A DNA stretch of 64,000 nt from an uncultured Victivallales bacterium (GCA_934661375.1 CAKUJH010000015.1:17306-81305); one strand, 5' to 3'; counted from the first letter of the stretch, positions 45,801 to 53,928 are shown. The notes: generated by a model from the sequence alone, not told the origin. Program-made: numbers and translations.

Positions 45801-46036
45801 AATATACGGCGGCTCTGCGGTACGGAACTCCGATCTCCGGGGATCAGGCCGCGCAGCTGTTCCTGGACGGCAAACCCATCGGAACATTCCGGCTGGTCCG
45901 GCATGAAAGCGAAGACTGGAACTGCGATTCTCTCGCCGAAATCAAAGGGATCCAGCTTCCTGCCGGACGTCATGTGCTGACCGTGCTGATGATCGGCGGG
46001 TTCAATATGGCGGAACTGACCTTCAAGGCGGAATAA
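42860..46036 (+). CDS. Large secreted GH16 endo-glycanase with CBM, PA14-like and CBM6-like domains
   Basis: 1,058 residues with a signal peptide. Order: N-terminal CBM (20-170, near-copy of the previous gene), a region with 'ADWWMQYFVNGKTVIDTS...LAIRHIAGKQSA' (domain like those that cap glycosidases), a LamG/CBM-like part, GH16 (about 550-800), an Ig-like linker, and a C-terminal CBM6-like module ('VATGEWLKYSVNIAGAGKYTAALRYG'). The GH16 active-site motif ExDxxE is present as 'FEIDIFED' near residue 648, so it should be catalytically competent on beta-1,3/1,4-glucans, galactans, porphyran-like glycans or mucin O-glycans; the subfamily is not decidable by eye. Last gene of module B, closed by a terminator. 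Confidence 0.9.
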   Translation: MKKFLVLSLTATALSVFAAEAFKTDFTQSGGDSGNWTKIIWEGYQPAPEIRFDAKEKAWHFSKVAGQSGFAMANHPQKLKAKAGDVVQVKFTVKGTGEFFAGLQTFSRGNWVGVDKNHISVIAPEWKEYQLSIPVNDLGNKPTDLVLVTFGAKQNADFFIRDFSAEVSPGKYAGTLRFPRKWTLFSPVSPEFQPDAAQLNTIPETFGGVKAVRKELFADSFDFADVARQHKTGMVSWAFAQIEAPCDDYEYTIGAGADWWMQYFVNGKTVIDTSSRGNANSKYAVSNHIATVKLKKGVNTLAIRHIAGKQSAVLLLGGPNELRNMTRNVETFQVLTLDDYDNAALKRPGNPEIIQGNPAPGLLSITGQGVYRTAKDLQITAPQKPVQLTGEDWFTAGIRIQNFGPQRRDASLDLVLAQGQKRFALEIGTTAAKEQLLCRFMDGETVVRTFEVPYKMLPADFQFSFSQQGDFILTVTSLADSSRISASGSAEGLAAMGKAPFESAFIFRSRSANTAEITVDNCMTGLARPGAKNDAVPFSIALDKTFDPVKAGWKLVFNDEFEGSQIDWNKWLPRYKNGFASLDGKGHLLIKCDYDKDGKNLTTESLWSRTKFKYGYFEARLRFTRQPGWWAAFWLYGDFNSNPFMDGFEIDIFEDYYNRPKRLGSAKYGVLDHNLHVYTGSLLKSWNYNSQLTRSLDDFYVLGCKWTPFEITYYLDGKLIASSANHSPYSSVTFDAFHHAAGITPLHVIVSGQIMGPTWHSDWGAPSEGKFPEYYMVDYVRVYGYPDQNKPSVGWSNTDRSVFAKIGDVLKFQADAKPNAGTGAKIKAVYLFDNGYLIDFKTKPPYTFEVPFTRQYFERTRYLKPGRSGKKPEFNGYVHNFVLFAQDADGQVVHSDTIMKLPYLRNSTPYKGKPHEIPGVILPGQYDEGGQDVAYHDTTKANLASKNFRTNESVDCTENSIGNVATGEWLKYSVNIAGAGKYTAALRYGTPISGDQAAQLFLDGKPIGTFRLVRHESEDWNCDSLAEIKGIQLPAGRHVLTVLMIGGFNMAELTFKAE

Positions 46037-46062
46037 AAAGATCCGGAATCGGTCCGTAAAAA

Positions 46063-46092
46063 AGCCGTCCGGGGAAAATCCGGACGGCTTTC
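46063..46092. terminator. Bidirectional terminator between modules B and C
   Basis: AGCCGTCCGG (46063-46072) pairs with CCGGACGGCT (46080-46089), with an A-run on one side and T on the other. Confidence 0.85.
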
Positions 46093-46114
46093 CTGCTGTT
46101 TCCGCTCTGCGGTG

Positions 46115-48646
46115 TCAGCGAAGTTCCAGAATCAGTTCAGCCGCTTCCCGGCGGAACTGGTCATACTGACTCTGTTTCAACGCATAATCATCGATTTCCC
46201 GGATCATGTCTTTCAGTTTCAGCAGTTCCTGTGCCGCTGTCACAGCTTTCGCTTTGGCTGGATTGTTTTTCTGCTTCTCCGCAGCATCCCGCAGGAGAAT
46301 CAGATATTCATAATCCTCCATGCTGTCCGCAATCACTTTCAGCCGGATGCTCGGAATGGGCGAACCATCCGGCAGGGCATACATCAGCACGCCGTCGCCA
46401 TTGACGCTGTAACTGTTGTTTTTGAGCGGATTTCTGTTGTTGAAAAATGCAGTTGCCCAGTACAGAATGCCGTCGAACTTGTATTTGTAGGTCGCCCACG
46501 TGAGAATACGCCAGGCGCCGGGTTCAATGTCCAGGTGATAATTCGGGTACGGATACCACGGACCGGAACAGGGATACCACCAGACCTCCTTGCCGCTTTT
46601 CTGCACTTCCGCCTTGTTGCGGTAATGAACCCAATGCATCTGCGGAACCCAGATGTCTATGCTGGTGAACAGCTTCGACGGGAACAGCGAACAGGCACCG
46701 GTCAGCAGCAGTTTGAGTCCGGGAGCCGCCTTCTTGAGCTGTTCCATACGGTGATTCACATACGCACGGCGGGCATTGCCGGGTTCATCGAAGGGGTAGG
46801 CATACGCATATTTCAGCAGACCGTTCGCCTTGTAATGGTCATGAATCGCCTTCCAGATGCCGAACCAGTCCTGATCGCTTATCTTGCCGTCATCCTTCGC
46901 CGGGATTTCCGGTCCGACGTAAAAACAGTTCGCTCCGGCTTCCAGATAATCCCGCACCATATCATCATAGCAATTGGGAATGTAACGGAAAGAGCCGTCC
47001 GGCTGTTTTTCGTAAACCGGCGCGATTTTATGCACGACTTCCTTCGGCAGCAGACGATCCGTTTTGAAGACCAGCGGAGAAACCCGGTGTCGTACCAGCA
47101 TCATGCAGTATTCATGCACGGTTTTCTGGAATTCTTCCGCGGAACGTTTCTGTTTGGCAAAATAAAGGTTGTAGATTTCGCGGTCCCACAAATTGAAAGC
47201 AGTGCGGAGCGTCTGTTTTTTCGGCAGAACAAAATCCCAGACCTGCAATGCGACATTCACGGTGCGGACTGTTTTGCCGTCGACGGAAACCGCAATCGTG
47301 CCCCGGTACTCGCCGGGCGCGGCATCCGCCGGAACATTCAGGCAGGCCCAGACCGGCTGGACGGACATCGGTTTCAGGTTCAAGGTGTTCAACGGATACA
47401 GCGGATCGGGATAATCACCCGCGCCGTTGCAGGACGGATAACCGACCGGATCAGCGATCGCGTACCCTTCCCGGTACAGTTCCCAGCAGGATACCGGCAG
47501 AACTTTGCCGGCCGCGTTCTTCATTTCCGAAGCGGTTACCTGTATGTCCTTGACCGTCTCTTTCCCGGAAAACAGCACCAGCTGAAAATTTTCCCGTTCG
47601 TTGCGCGCGGCGGACAGGGAAACCGTCTGCCGGTTCCCGTAATACGGTTTGGTATGGTAAATCCGCGTCATACTGTCGCAGACATCCACCCCCACACCTT
47701 TGACTTTTGCCTGTTCCGCGGCAATGAGCTTCGGCGTTTCCGTGTCCTCCGGATAGAAATCATAACGGTTTTCCAGCACGGTAACTCCGTCTTTACGGAT
47801 AACGCGCAGAAACAGTCCGGGACATTGCGCCGGAAAATTCAGGGAGTATGACCCGTTTTTCTCCGGAACCCGCACCGTTTTTCCGTCATCGAAACAGACT
47901 ATGACTTCACTGCCCGGTTCCGCCGTGATTTCCAGACCGGAACGGTCCAGTTTTTCCAGTTTGACCGGAACATGCTTTCCGTCGCCGAGCCGGAGTTCCG
48001 CAAAATCAAGCGGCTTGAGCAGCTGTCCGCGGACATGACTGAAACCGCTGAACTCCGCAGGACGTCCGTCCGGACGCACCGTTCCGTTGTGGCTGAATGC
48101 CCGGTAGGCGTTGAACCGGTACGTATACCGGGGACTGAAGAAATCCCTGAAGAACGATTCCGCGGGAATCCGGCATTCCAGCGTCCAGTCCTGCGCATTG
48201 ATTTTTGCCTTGCTCTGAATGCGTCCGCGGCAGCTGCGGTAACCGCTTCCGTATTCGGCGTCCACGTAATCCAGCGTGCTGCCGCCCGCCGCATAAACCA
48301 GCCAATGCACCACATCCAGAGAGCCGGGACTGGTGAAAAACAGTTCCAGACAGTCATTGTAAGGGAGTTTCGGATTGATCCCCTTCACTTTGGAATCGCG
48401 GCAGACAGCGGCGACATAAATGAAATCCGCATCCCATTTCATGTAGAATTTTGTCTGTTCACGCGCCAGCCCCTGGTCATTGGACAGTTGAAGACCGGTG
48501 AACACGGCGGCGTCATCCCATTCACCGGATTTCATGATTCCGTCGATTTCCGGAATTTTTCCTGCTGCGGGAATCTCCAGCAGGGAACCGGCAGTCAATG
48601 CCGCCGAAAATACGGTCAGCAGAGCAGCAGACAGCAGTTTTTTCAT
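46115..48646 (-). CDS. Secreted CBM9-like + GH123-like (DUF4091) protein
   Basis: 843 residues. A signal peptide ('LLSAALLTVFSAALTAGS') and a CBM9-like domain (20-220: 'PEIDGIMKSGEWDDAAVF', 'NDCLELFFTSPG') precede a beta domain and a C-terminal GH123-type barrel (about 400-760: 'GEYRGTIAVSVDGK', 'YAYPFDEPGNARRAYV' with the Asp-Glu pair, 'WWYPCSGPWYPYPNYHLDIEPGAWRILTWATYKYKFDGILYWA'). GH123 enzymes are retaining N-acetylgalactosaminidases using substrate assistance; DUF4091 is the related family, so a GalNAc-containing glycan is a reasonable but unproven substrate. It is 26 nt downstream of the preceding gene in the module C operon. Confidence 0.82.
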   Translation of the reverse strand: MKKLLSAALLTVFSAALTAGSLLEIPAAGKIPEIDGIMKSGEWDDAAVFTGLQLSNDQGLAREQTKFYMKWDADFIYVAAVCRDSKVKGINPKLPYNDCLELFFTSPGSLDVVHWLVYAAGGSTLDYVDAEYGSGYRSCRGRIQSKAKINAQDWTLECRIPAESFFRDFFSPRYTYRFNAYRAFSHNGTVRPDGRPAEFSGFSHVRGQLLKPLDFAELRLGDGKHVPVKLEKLDRSGLEITAEPGSEVIVCFDDGKTVRVPEKNGSYSLNFPAQCPGLFLRVIRKDGVTVLENRYDFYPEDTETPKLIAAEQAKVKGVGVDVCDSMTRIYHTKPYYGNRQTVSLSAARNERENFQLVLFSGKETVKDIQVTASEMKNAAGKVLPVSCWELYREGYAIADPVGYPSCNGAGDYPDPLYPLNTLNLKPMSVQPVWACLNVPADAAPGEYRGTIAVSVDGKTVRTVNVALQVWDFVLPKKQTLRTAFNLWDREIYNLYFAKQKRSAEEFQKTVHEYCMMLVRHRVSPLVFKTDRLLPKEVVHKIAPVYEKQPDGSFRYIPNCYDDMVRDYLEAGANCFYVGPEIPAKDDGKISDQDWFGIWKAIHDHYKANGLLKYAYAYPFDEPGNARRAYVNHRMEQLKKAAPGLKLLLTGACSLFPSKLFTSIDIWVPQMHWVHYRNKAEVQKSGKEVWWYPCSGPWYPYPNYHLDIEPGAWRILTWATYKYKFDGILYWATAFFNNRNPLKNNSYSVNGDGVLMYALPDGSPIPSIRLKVIADSMEDYEYLILLRDAAEKQKNNPAKAKAVTAAQELLKLKDMIREIDDYALKQSQYDQFRREAAELILELR

Positions 48647-48672
48647 TTTGAATTACATCCTGATTTATAGGT

Positions 48673-51141
48673 TCAAAGGTTGTCTGCGCCCGCCGCAGAC
48701 ATGACCTCGTAAAGTTTTTCGCGCCATGCCAGATACTTTTCCGGCTGCGAAATGACCGGATAGAACGCGTCCGTTTTCATGAAAGTGTGATAGGTGGCTT
48801 CACGCGGCGAAGTTTCGGTGATTTTCATGGCAGAATCGAATTCTCTGCCCGGAATCAGTTTCGCCAGTTCCTCCATCATTTCTTCATGGGCCGCAGGATC
48901 ACGCTGTTTCAGCATCTCCATGACTATCCAGTCTTCCATGCCGTCGGCAAAATTCTTCAGCCGCACAGTCGGAACCGGATAGCCGTTTTCGTCCGCATAA
49001 ATGTAACAGCCTTCCCGTGCGCCGTAGCTGCTGACGTCTTTGGCATTCTTCCCGGTGTTGAAGTTGACCGCCCAGTGCAGAATGCCGTCAAAACCGAAAC
49101 GCATATTGGCAACAGGAACCATGCGGATGCCTGCCGCCGGAGTGTCCTGATGCAGGTTCGGCACAGGGAACTGCGGTCCGGTGCAGACATAGCTCCAGAC
49201 CGGTATGCCGGACTGCTGCAGACGCCGCATCGCCGGCATATTCACCCAATGGAACTGCGGAATCCACAATCCGACATTCCGGATGCCTTCATACGGAGCG
49301 TTCTGGCTTCCGGGCGTCATCAGCCAGCGCATTCCCGGCGCATTCCGCGTTACGGTTTCTCCGACCGCATTGATTTCCGGACGGTTTGCCGTACTCCATT
49401 CGTCAATCGGATACACCGCCGTATCCGCCAGATACCCTTTCGCCTCGGCATGACGCCGGATCTCCTGCCAGACCACCGCCTGATTCCGGCTTTTCTTCCA
49501 GATCTCCACACTGCGGTAATAAGGACCCATGACCACCGTGGACAGCCCTTTTTCCCGCAGATGATCCACCAGCTGATCGTAATATTTCCAGTTGATCTGC
49601 GCCTTGCCGTCCGCAGAAACCCGGTAATCGGGATAAACTCCTTTGCGCACCCAGTCCGCCACCAGATCCCCCTGGTGCATGATGACCGGATTCAGCCGGT
49701 GTTCAATGACCATGTCAGCGTATGCCGTCAGCAGCTCCATGAATTTCTTCACATCGCCGTGCTGAAGATACGTCTGAAGATCGCGTTCCCAGATACTTAC
49801 GATGGACGGTACGATATTCCGGCGCGGCAGGGAAAAATCATAGACTTTCACTTCCAGCGGAAGCTCCAGCGTTTTGCCATTGTCCGCAGTGAAACGGATT
49901 TTTCCGGTGTATATGCCGGGCGCGGTGTCCTCTCCGGATTTCACTTCCAGCCAGAGCGGAGTGAACCGCGGGGAAAAGGTGAATTGTTTCCGCTCAATCA
50001 GTTTGTCCGGAACCGCCGGAACCTGATACATCCAATGGCTCGGCTGATGCAGCCGGGTGTATTCCGTTTCGCTGATTTTGAGCGTGAAATTTCCCGGATT
50101 CCCCTGCTGATCCGTCAGCTGTTCCGGCAATTCTGCCGTGAATGTTTTCAGGTCTCCATTCTGCGGCGTAATCAGCAGCTGCAGGTTTTCCCGTTCGTTG
50201 CCCGCCATGCTCAGATACGCTTTTCCGGCAGCGGGGATCAGCAGAAAATCATCCGGCATGACCCGTGTCATGGCATTGACCGTGCGGACAAACAGCCCGG
50301 CAGATGTTCCGTACAGAAGATTTTCACCGTCCTTCCGCAGAGTCTCCGCCAGCTCCAGCAGTTCCGCCGCCCGGTCATCGGATTGGCATTTTTCCACGGC
50401 ATCGGAAAATGCAGCGAAACGCCGGAGCCAATCGCTTTTTCCTTTCATGGATATCCGGAACTGTTTCAGATATTCGCGCTGTTTCAGCAGACGCACCCGC
50501 GTCCAGTCGGTTTTGGCATATTTCAGCAGTTCAACTTCGTCCATGGTTCCTTTGAAGGTGAGCCACCGGTTGTTGAACCGTGCCAGATGTCCGCCGATCA
50601 TCATGCTGCCGCCCGGTTTCACCGCTCCGAGCTTGACGGCTTTGACCGAACGGATTTTCCTGCCGTCCAGATAAACCGCCAGTTCCCGCTGATTGTAGAC
50701 CAGCGCAAAATGATACCATTCATTATAATTCAGCAGACGCGGATGCGCATAGCCGTCGTAGACCCTGCCGTTGACGCCGGTGATTTCATACCAGCTGAAA
50801 CCGGGTCCGCCGCTGGCGACGAAATATGAATTGCTGTGCCGAACCGCGGGGAAGCAGGCTGATCCCGGTTCCGCCTTGAACCAGAATGCCGCAGTCATTT
50901 CCTCGCCGGGCTGGGCGTTTCCGCTTAAATTCAGCGACAGGTACTGATCCTTGCCGTCGAAATGCACTCCGCCGCCGACAATCCCCTTCGCCGAGGATGC
51001 CTTCCCATGCAGAGTCAGTCCGTTGGAGCGGTACAATGTCTGCGGTGAGTCAAAATTCCAGCTTCCGCTGATTTCATCGTTTCCCGCCGCGGCGCACAGC
51101 ATCGCCCCGGACAGGATAATGGATGCAGTATATTTTTTCAT
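48673..51141 (-). CDS. Secreted LamG + GH123-like (DUF4091) protein
   Basis: 822 residues with a signal peptide ('YTASIILSGAMLCAAAGN'). A LamG jelly roll (about 25-210: 'GKDQYLSLNLSGNAQPGEEMTAAFWFKAE', 'MDEVELLKYAK') is followed by a beta domain and a GH123-like barrel ('DTAVYPIDEWSTANRPEI' with Asp-Glu, 'WSYVCTGPQFPVPNLHQDTPAAGIRMVPVANMRFGFDGILHWA'). The start overlaps the pseudopilin stop by one base (TGATG), so translation is coupled, which ties pseudopilin and enzyme output together. It shares its catalytic part with the next gene but not its binding domain, suggesting different substrates or ends. Confidence 0.82.
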   Translation of the reverse strand: MKKYTASIILSGAMLCAAAGNDEISGSWNFDSPQTLYRSNGLTLHGKASSAKGIVGGGVHFDGKDQYLSLNLSGNAQPGEEMTAAFWFKAEPGSACFPAVRHSNSYFVASGGPGFSWYEITGVNGRVYDGYAHPRLLNYNEWYHFALVYNQRELAVYLDGRKIRSVKAVKLGAVKPGGSMMIGGHLARFNNRWLTFKGTMDEVELLKYAKTDWTRVRLLKQREYLKQFRISMKGKSDWLRRFAAFSDAVEKCQSDDRAAELLELAETLRKDGENLLYGTSAGLFVRTVNAMTRVMPDDFLLIPAAGKAYLSMAGNERENLQLLITPQNGDLKTFTAELPEQLTDQQGNPGNFTLKISETEYTRLHQPSHWMYQVPAVPDKLIERKQFTFSPRFTPLWLEVKSGEDTAPGIYTGKIRFTADNGKTLELPLEVKVYDFSLPRRNIVPSIVSIWERDLQTYLQHGDVKKFMELLTAYADMVIEHRLNPVIMHQGDLVADWVRKGVYPDYRVSADGKAQINWKYYDQLVDHLREKGLSTVVMGPYYRSVEIWKKSRNQAVVWQEIRRHAEAKGYLADTAVYPIDEWSTANRPEINAVGETVTRNAPGMRWLMTPGSQNAPYEGIRNVGLWIPQFHWVNMPAMRRLQQSGIPVWSYVCTGPQFPVPNLHQDTPAAGIRMVPVANMRFGFDGILHWAVNFNTGKNAKDVSSYGAREGCYIYADENGYPVPTVRLKNFADGMEDWIVMEMLKQRDPAAHEEMMEELAKLIPGREFDSAMKITETSPREATYHTFMKTDAFYPVISQPEKYLAWREKLYEVMSAAGADNL

Positions 51142-51890
51142 CAGAAAACCCTGCTTGCAAGTCCGCCGGAGAACATTTCCTTCAGACGGGGTCTGCTGCC
51201 GCGCAAGTCTTCATTGGAGACCATGATATGGCCGTCAACACATCCGATCAGTGCGGATTTCTGGTGCCGCCAGGGACCCAGATAATAGAACGGTGTGCAG
51301 CCAGCCCAGGCAAGGCTGCGGTCCAGATTATTGGTGCAGTAAGCACTCATCGAACGCGCTTTCCAGTTTTTTTCCACCACACCTGCCGTATCGGACGGCT
51401 TTTTGAGCAGGGAAAGTTTGACCCCCTGGGCATTCGGATTGGTGAGTCCCCATACTTTGCCGCTGCCCGCTATATTCGCAGTGATCTGCAGGGTCGGAAC
51501 AGATTTGTCGCCCGCAGCATTGGCAATAGCGGTTTTTTCTTCATAGTCCACGCAATGCCACCGTTTATTGTATGTGGCAGAACCGATCGGCACAAACCAG
51601 GCCACGAAAACATATTTCCATTCCGCGCCGTCGCGGTCCGTGGGGTAATATTCCTTGTTGTCCATGGAATAGGAGGTCAGAGACAGGAGCATCTGTTTAT
51701 TCTGATTCATGCATGCGGTTCGCCGTGCGCTGGCTTTGGCGCTGTTCAGCGCAGGAAGCAGCATACTGGCAAGAATTGCAATGATAGCAATAACGATGAG
51801 GAGTTCTATCAATGTAAACCGCAACGGTTTACGTTTCAAATATGAAATATGCGATCTGAAGATGGATGATAACATCTGCTGTTTGTTCAT
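51141..51890 (-). CDS. Pseudopilin-like exported protein (module C)
   Basis: 249 residues from the ATG at 51890, which has AAAAGGAG 9 nt upstream; an upstream in-frame ATG (51974) has only a weak site. The leader 'SIFRSHISYLKRKPLR' precedes 'FTLIELLIVIAIIAILASMLLPALNSAKASARRTACMNQNKQM'. The mature domain ends with 'ALIGCVDGHIMVSNEDLRG'. The DNA across the leader/helix joint (GTAAACCG-TTG-CGGTTTAC in coding sense) forms a perfect 8-bp hairpin. It is the first gene of the module C operon and overlaps the stop/start of the LamG-GH123 gene. Confidence 0.8.
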   Translation of the reverse strand: MNKQQMLSSIFRSHISYLKRKPLRFTLIELLIVIAIIAILASMLLPALNSAKASARRTACMNQNKQMLLSLTSYSMDNKEYYPTDRDGAEWKYVFVAWFVPIGSATYNKRWHCVDYEEKTAIANAAGDKSVPTLQITANIAGSGKVWGLTNPNAQGVKLSLLKKPSDTAGVVEKNWKARSMSAYCTNNLDRSLAWAGCTPFYYLGPWRHQKSALIGCVDGHIMVSNEDLRGSRPRLKEMFSGGLASRVF

Positions 51891-52050
51891 GATTGGGTTC
51901 TCCTTTTTGTTCTTCTTTCTGACCATGACATTATTGGCAATATGAAAACTTTTTCTGATTTCTTGTTTTGCCATCTCTCTGTTTTTAATTCCGTGTTCGC
52001 CAAACCTCCTGTCTTTTACTTCTTATTTTGAGGTATTCCATTTCCTTGCA
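51891..52050 (-). promoter_or_regulatory. Conserved leader of the module C pseudopilin
   Basis: Read on the minus strand, this leader shares blocks with 12100-12207 of module A (ACAGGAG, TTAAAAACAG, TTTCATATTG-CAATAATGTCAT, GGAGAACCCA) at roughly 75-80% over about 100 nt, though the two operons have different enzymes and are 40 kb apart. Confidence 0.5.
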
Positions 52051-52056
52051 TAATAT

Positions 52057-52085
52057 ATTATACTACATCGATGTAAGATTGACAA
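52057..52085 (-). promoter_or_regulatory. Module C promoter with TACATCGATGTA operator
   Basis: On the minus strand TTGTCA (52085-52080), a 17-bp spacer and a perfect TATAAT (52062-52057). The spacer contains TACATCGATGTA (52064-52075), identical to the palindrome in the promoter of the orphan regulator at 36773-36784. Confidence 0.7.
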
Positions 52086-52161
52086 GGGGTAAAACGAAAA
52101 AAAGTTCATTTTTTTCTGATAATAAGACCATAGAAACGGGAAAACCCTGAAATCAAGGCAA

Positions 52162-52185
52162 AAAAATGGAGGCGTGGGTGGGAAT
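52162..52185. repeat. attachment-site-like direct repeat, left copy (partial tRNA-Cys 3' end)
   Basis: A 24-bp stretch identical to 53776-53799, which is the CCA end, acceptor stem and part of the T-arm of the tRNA-Cys gene. Here it stands without the rest of a tRNA. The stretch 52186-52325 that follows holds no gene or motif I recognise. Confidence 0.75.
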
Positions 52186-52325
52186 AGCATCTGTTGATTT
52201 AACAAATCTCCATTGTGTTCACCGCCTCTCCGCAGCAATATATCATGCAATCATCAAAAAACAGCCGCAATGAAATTCTGTTGTAAAAATCATTGCGCAC
52301 ATCATCCCGTTTTTTCACATATCCG

Positions 52326-52445
52326 CGTCATTAAAGAAATTCCCCAAAATCTTTAATGAAATGTATCGTCATTAAAGAAATTCCCCAAAATCTTTAATGA
52401 AATGTATCGTCATTAAAGAAATTCCCCAAAATCTTTAATGAAATG
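52326..52445. repeat. Three tandem 41-bp repeats, each an internal hairpin, next to the fic stop codon
   Basis: Units start at 52326, 52367 and 52408; the last is 3 nt short. Each holds TCATTAAAGA and TCTTTAATGA, perfect 10-bp arms around a 12-nt loop. The array ends 8 nt beyond the fic stop codon. It could be a set of operators for the winged helix of the Fic protein, a repeat RNA, or a terminator array. Confidence 0.85.
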
Positions 52446-52453
52446 AAAACAAC

Positions 52454-53602
52454 TCACCCCTGTTTGGGGATATCTGCAAAAATATCCATGTAACGGGAAA
52501 AAAAGAATACATTGGCTCTTGCCTGTTTCATATATGGCATGAGAATTCCTTTTTGAACCAGTTCATTTATTATTTTTTTTGCAGTGGGAAAAGACACATT
52601 CAAAATATCTTTTGCCTGATTAGCCGTAATAAAAGGCTCCTGATAAAGCTGATGTATTATTTTTTGTGCATTTGCACATCTGCTTCCCATAGAAACGCAA
52701 AGGGCTTCCATATCTTTTTTCAGCTTCATAATTTTCTGAAATGTCAATTTTCCATTCTCTGCAGTACAGATCAATGCCTGCAGGAAAAAACGGCACCAAC
52801 CGACAAGGTCGTTTCCTTTCCGCACTTGTTCCAACGCTGAATAATATTCAGAACGATTATGTTCTAAATACGCAGAAATATAAAGAGACGGCTTCGCAAG
52901 CAATTTATAGCTTATCAGATAAAGAGGGATCATCAGACGTCCAATCCGTCCATTCCCGTCTTGAAAAGGGTGAATCGTTTCAAACTGATAATGGCTGATT
53001 GCGCATTTGATTAGATGAGGAACATTGGCTGTATCATTATGCCAAAATTTTTCCAAATCTGAAAGTAAATCAGGCAATTCATCCTGATGAGGAGGAACAA
53101 AAGCGGCATCCGTTGGGGAATTCCCTCCAATCCAGTTCTGACTGCGGCGGAATTCTCCCGGTGTTTTATGCATACCGCGAGTTCCCGACAATAAAATTGC
53201 ATGAGTTGACTTCAGCAAACGCATAGACAAAGGGATACTTTCCAGCTCTTTCACAGCGGCATTCATTGCTTTAATGTAATTCTGAACTTCCTGCCAATCA
53301 TCTCTCTTTTCAGGAGAAACGGCTTCTTCCGGTAAAACAACCTCATCTATCTCAGTGCGGGTTCCTTCTATTTTACTCGAAGTGTTTGCCTCCTTAGCTA
53401 TGTGCATGGAAATAAAAAGATCTACATCGGGAACTACTTGTGTAAAAGCATTCAGTTCGCCCAAAGCTCTCGTTGCATTTTCCAGCAAAACGTTTATTCG
53501 AGCATCTTCCCAAACCCATTCCCGGTTGATTTTTTCAGGGGAAAAACTTTTATATTCATATTGCCGGACATAGCTTCCAGACTTGAATTCTTCCAGCTTC
53601 AT
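52454..53602 (-). CDS. Fic-domain protein with N-terminal inhibitory helix and C-terminal winged helix
   Basis: 382 residues from the ATG at 53602 (AGGAAGGGG upstream). An N-terminal Fic_N/DUF4172-like part contains 'SSKIEG', matching the inhibitory (S/T)xxxE(G/N) motif of class II Fic enzymes. The core has 'HPFQDGNGRIGR', the complete AMPylation motif. The last ~90 residues form a winged helix ('ITANQAKDILNVSFPTAKKIINELVQKGIL'). It probably transfers AMP (or another nucleotide group) to a target and may bind DNA. The gene is clearly AT-richer than its neighbours and lies between two copies of the tRNA-Cys 3' end, so it was probably acquired. Confidence 0.9.
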   Translation of the reverse strand: MKLEEFKSGSYVRQYEYKSFSPEKINREWVWEDARINVLLENATRALGELNAFTQVVPDVDLFISMHIAKEANTSSKIEGTRTEIDEVVLPEEAVSPEKRDDWQEVQNYIKAMNAAVKELESIPLSMRLLKSTHAILLSGTRGMHKTPGEFRRSQNWIGGNSPTDAAFVPPHQDELPDLLSDLEKFWHNDTANVPHLIKCAISHYQFETIHPFQDGNGRIGRLMIPLYLISYKLLAKPSLYISAYLEHNRSEYYSALEQVRKGNDLVGWCRFFLQALICTAENGKLTFQKIMKLKKDMEALCVSMGSRCANAQKIIHQLYQEPFITANQAKDILNVSFPTAKKIINELVQKGILMPYMKQARANVFFFSRYMDIFADIPKQG

Positions 53603-53775
53603 AGAAACACCCCTTCCTGATTCATTTCTCCATACTTTACCATAAATAATTGAAAAATCAAGCAGAGAATTTTTTATTTCTCCAGCCATCAAAAACATAA
53701 ACAGAGGAAGCCGTTACATACAAAAACGGGTAAAAAACTGCCGTTTCTTTGCTTTTGGGGATTAATTTTAAGTAT

Positions 53776-53799
53776 AAAAATGGAGGCGTGGGTGGGAAT
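53776..53799. repeat. attachment-site-like direct repeat, right copy (within tRNA-Cys)
   Basis: Second copy of the 24-bp repeat at 52162-52185, here forming the genuine 3' end of tRNA-Cys plus five A. The two copies bracket 1.6 kb containing only fic and its hairpin repeats. Confidence 0.75.
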
Positions 53800-53856
53800 T
53801 GAACCCACACGACACGGTTTTGCAAACCGCTCCCTTAGCCATTCGAGCACCACGCC
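53781..53856 (-). tRNA. tRNA-Cys (GCA)
   Basis: The minus strand folds as a cloverleaf: acceptor GGCGTGG/CCACGCC, anticodon loop TTGCAAA with anticodon GCA, T-arm GTGGG-TTCAATT-CCCAC. The discriminator U and an encoded CCA (53781-53783) complete 76 nt. Confidence 0.93.
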
Positions 53857-53928
53857 TTGTTTGTGTTGGACAATATAACCGGATTTCAGAAAAAAACAAG
53901 TCCTGTTCTGAAAAAAATGCTTTTTTTC

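Noticed and set aside
52326..52445. CRISPR array
   Set aside because: Repeats are contiguous at 41 bp with no spacers, only three units and no cas genes.
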